In this document: one piece after another, positions 27,357 through 32,526 of the stretch
Layout of the letters: each line of letters starts with the position of its first letter
Numbering within the stretch: the stretch's first letter is position 1
Assembly: GCA_001770325.1 (NCBI GenBank)
Contig: MEQT01000241.1
Location: forward strand, 1-32,526
Length of the DNA stretch: 32,526 nucleotides
Origin: Betaproteobacteria bacterium RIFCSPLOWO2_02_64_14
GTDB lineage: Bacteria; Pseudomonadota; Gammaproteobacteria; Burkholderiales; SG8-41
Reading direction: 5' to 3'
Position numbers and translations under genes: made by a program
Notes under the pieces: model-generated
Databases searched by the model: none
What the model was told of the DNA's origin: nothing
Seen by the model: the letters and a program-made list of their open reading frames with translations, nothing else

Positions 27357-27384
27357 AAAAAGGGCGGTGGATCACGCCGCCCTT
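27357..27384 (-). terminator. Rho-independent terminator of glnA
   Basis: Minus: AAGGGCGG-CGTGATCCA-CCGCCCTTTTTATT. Confidence 0.9.
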
Positions 27385-27404
27385 GAAGGATGCAGAGAGT
27401 TGAC

Positions 27405-28814
27405 TCAGAGGCTGTAATACATCTGGAATTCGATCGGGTGCGTGGTCATGCGAAAGGCCGTGACTTCCTCCATTTTCAAGGCGATGTACGCATCGATCAT
27501 GTCGTTGGAGAATACCCCGCCGCGCGTCAGGAAGTCGCGATCCTTGTCCAGGTAATCCAGCGCTTCGTCGAGCGACGCGCACGGATGCGGGATCTTGCTC
27601 GCGATCTCAGGCGGCAGGTCATAAAGGTTCTTGTCGATCGGGTCGCCGGGATGAAGCTTGTTCTGGATGCCGTCGAGACCGGCCATCATCATCGCGGTGA
27701 ACGCGAGATAGGGATTGCAGGTCGGGTCCGGAAAGCGCACTTCGATTCTGCGTGCTTTCGGATTGGACACCAGCGGTACCCGCACTGCGGCCGAGCGGTT
27801 GCGCGATGAGTACGCGAGATTGATCGGGGCCTCGAAGCCCGGCACCAGTCGCTTGTACGAGTTGGTGCCCGGGTTGGTGATCGCGTTCAGCGCCTTGGCA
27901 TGCTTGATGATGCCGCCGATGTAGTAAAGCGCGAGCTCCGACAGGCCCGCGTAGCTGCTGCCGCTGAAAAGATTCTGCCCGCCCTTGGCGAGCGACTGGT
28001 GCACGTGCATGCCGGAACCGTTGTCCCCCACGATGGGCTTCGGCATGAAGGTCGCGGTCTTGCCGTATGAGTGTGCCACATTATGCACCGCGTATTTCAG
28101 AATCATCATCCAGTCGGCGCGCTTGACCAGGCTGTTGAACTTGGTGCCGATCTCACACTGGCCTGGGGCGGCGACTTCATGGTGATGCACCTCGCATTCG
28201 ACACCCATCTCTTCCATCGCCAGCACCATGGCGGAGCGGATATCCTGGAGCGAATCCACCGGCGGCACCGGAAAGTACCCGCCCTTGATGGGCGCGCGAT
28301 GCCCCATATTGCCGCCCTCAAGGTCTTCGCCGGACGACCACGGGGCTTCTTCGGACTTGATCTTGTAGAACGCCTGCCCCATTTCCACCCTCCACGTGGC
28401 GGAGTCGAAAACGAAGAACTCCGGCTCGGGCCCGAAGAAAGCCGTGTCTGCGATGCCGGTCGATCTCAAGTAGGCCTCCGCGCGCTTCGCGATCGAGCGC
28501 GGGTCGCGATCGTAGCCTTTGCCATCGGAGGGCTCGATCACGTCGCATTGGAGAAGCAGCGTCGGCTCGTCCGTGAAAGGATCCATCCGCGCAGAATCCG
28601 GATCCGGCATCAGTACCATGTCGGAGGCCTCGATACTCTTCCAGCCGGCGATTGACGATCCGTCGAAAAAGTGGCCGTCGCTGAACTTGGCATCGGTGAA
28701 GGCTTTAACGGGGACGGAAACATGCTGCTCCTTTCCGCGCGTATCCGTGAAACGCAAGTCCACAAACTTCACCTCATCGTCCTTGATCATTTTCATTACA
28801 TCGGCAACTGCCAT
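27405..28814 (-). CDS. glnA: Glutamine synthetase type I
   Basis: 469 aa; [43 protein letters not shown]. Confidence 0.98.
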   Translation of the reverse strand: MAVADVMKMIKDDEVKFVDLRFTDTRGKEQHVSVPVKAFTDAKFSDGHFFDGSSIAGWKSIEASDMVLMPDPDSARMDPFTDEPTLLLQCDVIEPSDGKGYDRDPRSIAKRAEAYLRSTGIADTAFFGPEPEFFVFDSATWRVEMGQAFYKIKSEEAPWSSGEDLEGGNMGHRAPIKGGYFPVPPVDSLQDIRSAMVLAMEEMGVECEVHHHEVAAPGQCEIGTKFNSLVKRADWMMILKYAVHNVAHSYGKTATFMPKPIVGDNGSGMHVHQSLAKGGQNLFSGSSYAGLSELALYYIGGIIKHAKALNAITNPGTNSYKRLVPGFEAPINLAYSSRNRSAAVRVPLVSNPKARRIEVRFPDPTCNPYLAFTAMMMAGLDGIQNKLHPGDPIDKNLYDLPPEIASKIPHPCASLDEALDYLDKDRDFLTRGGVFSNDMIDAYIALKMEEVTAFRMTTHPIEFQMYYSL

Positions 28815-28868
28815 TGCTTTCTCCTGAGCACTGTTGGAAACAAATCGAATGATGGAAGTCCCGTTATG

Positions 28869-28884
28869 AGCACAAATTGTGCCA
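28869..28884 (-). promoter_or_regulatory. Sigma54 -24/-12 promoter of glnA
   Basis: Minus strand TGGCACAATTTGTGCT: GG and GC at canonical spacing, about 55 bp upstream of the glnA ATG. Confidence 0.85.
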
Positions 28885-28944
28885 AGTACCGGCGCGGGAA
28901 ATGCATTGTGTCACAAGATCTTATATTGAAAAAGGATGATCATA

Positions 28945-28961
28945 TGCACCGATTTGGTGCA
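28945..28961. promoter_or_regulatory. NtrC binding site (proximal)
   Basis: TGCACC-GATTT-GGTGCA perfect dyad. Confidence 0.88.
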
Positions 28962-28975
28962 AAGTATCTCATATC

Positions 28976-28992
28976 CGCACCTTGATAGTGCA
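28976..28992. promoter_or_regulatory. NtrC binding site (distal, imperfect)
   Basis: CGCACC-TTGAT-AGTGCA, 10/12 dyad positions, centred 31 bp from the proximal site. Confidence 0.75.
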
Positions 28993-29054
28993 TATCATAT
29001 TCGACTATCTCGGATAAAATTGCGGTTTCGTTTATTTGTTGAGTACTGGTCCTG

Positions 29055-29504
29055 ATGGCAATCAGCCAAATTCTAGACAATGCCCGTGAACGCGGACAGC
29101 GAATGGAGCTCCCGTACAATGGGGCTTTGTTGCCGCAAGAGGCTTATCAGCTATGCCGCGAAGCACCCGGCGCCAAAATCGTGGACGTGCGCACGCGCGC
29201 GGAGCTGGACTGGGTAGGTCGGATTCCGGGCGCCGTTGAAATCGAGTTGCTCAGCTATCCGGGCAGCCGGCCGAATCCGGGATTCCTCGCCGCACTCGAG
29301 CAGCAGGTCGACAAGGAGGCGATGGTGATGTTTATCTGCCGCAGCGGCGGGCGCTCGCACAACGCGGCCATGCTCGCCATGCAGGCGGGGTACACCGAGT
29401 CCTATAACGTGCTCGAAGGCTTCGAAGGCGATAAGGACGCACAGGGCCACCGCAATACGAAAGGGGGCTGGCGTAAGGCCGGATTGCCGTGGATCCAAAG
29501 TTAA
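29055..29504 (+). CDS. Rhodanese-like domain protein
   Basis: IVDVRTRAELDWVGRIPGAVEIE, active-site loop FICRSGGRSHNAAMLA. Confidence 0.92.
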   Translation: MAISQILDNARERGQRMELPYNGALLPQEAYQLCREAPGAKIVDVRTRAELDWVGRIPGAVEIELLSYPGSRPNPGFLAALEQQVDKEAMVMFICRSGGRSHNAAMLAMQAGYTESYNVLEGFEGDKDAQGHRNTKGGWRKAGLPWIQS

Positions 29505-29537
29505 GGATGAAGGATGAAGGCGGAAGGATGAAGAAGG
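29503..29537 (+). repeat. Heptad array E (AAGGATG AAGGATG AAGGCGG AAGGATG AAGAAGG)
   Basis: Four clear 7-bp units plus one degenerate; overlaps the stop codon of the rhodanese gene; shares a 23-nt exact string with array D (reverse complement). Confidence 0.88.
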
Positions 29538-29588
29538 ACACCGATTACCCGCATGTCAGTTGCGTTTTCTTCATGCGGTATTGCGTGC

Positions 29589-30410
29589 TCACGCTGACCA
29601 TGTAACGACGCCAGCGTAGCCCGTCACCAGCACCACCACGCCGAAGACGATCCGATACCAGGCGAACGCCGTGAAGTCGTGGGTGGCGATGTAACGCAGC
29701 AGCCACCGCACGCACAGGAACGCCGACACGAAGGCTGCTGCCGCTCCGACCGCGAAAATGCCAAGATCGCCGTCGCCCAGCAATGCCCGGTGCTTGTAGA
29801 GGTCATATGCGCCGGCGGCAATGAGCGTTGGCACTGCGAGGAAGAACGAGAACTCGGTTGCCGCCCGTCGCGACAGACCGAACAGCAACCCCCCGATGAT
29901 GGTCGCCCCGGAGCGTGAAACGCCGGGTATCAACGCAAGTGCCTGCGCGCAACCGACCTTGAGCGCGTCGCGCCAGGTCATCGCCTCCACATCTTCTATC
30001 CGGTGCCCGCGCCGGCCGCGTTCGACCCACAGTATGACCAGACCGCCCGCGATGAACGCGGAGGCGACCGGGACAGCCTGAAACAGGTGCTGTTTGATTA
30101 GGCCGCCAAACGCGAGTCCCAGCAGCGCGGCGGGCAGGAAAGCCACGATCAGATTCGCCACAAAGCGCCGCGCCGCGGCGTCACGCGCGAGGCCCGCCAC
30201 AATCCGGCCGAAGCGCCGCCGGTACTCCCAGATGATCGCCAGCATCGCACCGCTCTGAATCACGATCTCGAACAGTTTGCCCTTTTCATCGTTGAAGCCG
30301 AGCAGGTCGCCGACCAGGATCAGGTGTCCGGTGCTGGAAATCGGCAGGAATTCGGTGAGCCCTTCGACGATGCCGAGTATCAGGGCCTTGAGGTAGAGCG
30401 CGAGGTCCAT
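29589..30410 (-). CDS. uppP: Undecaprenyl-diphosphatase
   Basis: [64 protein letters not shown]. Confidence 0.96.
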   Translation of the reverse strand: MDLALYLKALILGIVEGLTEFLPISSTGHLILVGDLLGFNDEKGKLFEIVIQSGAMLAIIWEYRRRFGRIVAGLARDAAARRFVANLIVAFLPAALLGLAFGGLIKQHLFQAVPVASAFIAGGLVILWVERGRRGHRIEDVEAMTWRDALKVGCAQALALIPGVSRSGATIIGGLLFGLSRRAATEFSFFLAVPTLIAAGAYDLYKHRALLGDGDLGIFAVGAAAAFVSAFLCVRWLLRYIATHDFTAFAWYRIVFGVVVLVTGYAGVVTWSA

Positions 30411-30547
30411 GAGGCAGCCGCTATTCTACGTGACCGGGAACGACGAGTCGCTGGTGGCGCCAGTCGTCACTCGCGACCGCGCGCTGCGAACCTCGTGTCT
30501 TCCCACGAACCCGCGGGAAGAGGGTGATTTCTCGATAACCGCGGAGC

Positions 30548-30931
30548 CTAGAGCGGCGTAGACGGGCTTGCGGGCGGCAATACGGGGCGAGGTGTCGGAA
30601 TTTCCCGCAGAGCCTGCTTCGCGCGTTGTTCCAGGGCAGCGAGCAACGCGAGGGCTGCGAGCGCGCCTTGCGCTTTGAGCGCCTGGCCGAGCACCTCTGC
30701 CCGTCCGGTCAGTTCATCCGGCACCGGCGGCGGCTCGTGGCCGTGAATTCCGGCAATAAGGGATTCGCGCACAAAGTCGAAGAGCAGGGAAACATCGCGC
30801 TCGCGCACCAGACCCCGGAGGATCTGTTCCGCCCCGGTCGATGCGGGCGCATCGCCCGCGTCATCAGCCGCTGCCGGAGCGGCGACAGCAAGACCAGCAC
30901 AAAGTGCGGCGATACCGACGAACGCGCGCAT
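30548..30931 (-). CDS. Small exported protein of unknown function
   Basis: MRAFVGIAALCAGLAVAAPAAADDAGDAP signal peptide; no family recognised. Confidence 0.5.
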   Translation of the reverse strand: MRAFVGIAALCAGLAVAAPAAADDAGDAPASTGAEQILRGLVRERDVSLLFDFVRESLIAGIHGHEPPPVPDELTGRAEVLGQALKAQGALAALALLAALEQRAKQALREIPTPRPVLPPASPSTPL

Positions 30932-30992
30932 AAACCCTATCTCCACAGGGAACTCCCCGTAACTTGGTACAACGCCCGGCGTTTCTCCAAGT

Positions 30993-32526
<1,534 letters not shown>

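Noticed and set aside
11900-29537. Heptad arrays as CRISPR
   Set aside because: Units are 7 bp with no spacers and no cas genes; not CRISPR-like.

Overview
GC-rich chromosomal window, most like a betaproteobacterium. It carries housekeeping genes: CYTH-domain protein (partial), ppk, GGDEF/EAL protein, argA, rsmE, trkA-trkH, yqgE-ruvX, pyrR-pyrB-pyrC', prlC, a tandem glutaredoxin, xth, a DUF427 protein, ntrBC, glnA with a readable sigma54/NtrC promoter, a rhodanese, uppP and thiC (partial). The least ordinary observations are: (1) a ~4.3 kb integrative element (about 18.67-22.99 kb) with a frameshifted tyrosine integrase, an AlpA-like regulator and a DarT/DarG-type toxin-antitoxin pair; it appears inserted into the extreme 5' end of xth (exonuclease III), leaving a 5' stub of xth at the left end, with matching 21-bp direct repeats just inside both ends; (2) a dispersed family of 7-bp-period intergenic arrays (seven arrays at five loci) whose words differ by locus but all fit one phase-locked strand pattern G-R-R-T-N-N-N; (3) two gene remnants: a photolyase whose N-terminal domain is fused in frame to its own C-terminal tail, and a yggX truncated within 2 bp of an inverted-repeat-bounded segment; (4) a dihydroorotase-like PyrC' lacking the HxH metal site. 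All calls are from reading the sequence and supplied ORFs; no database search was run.
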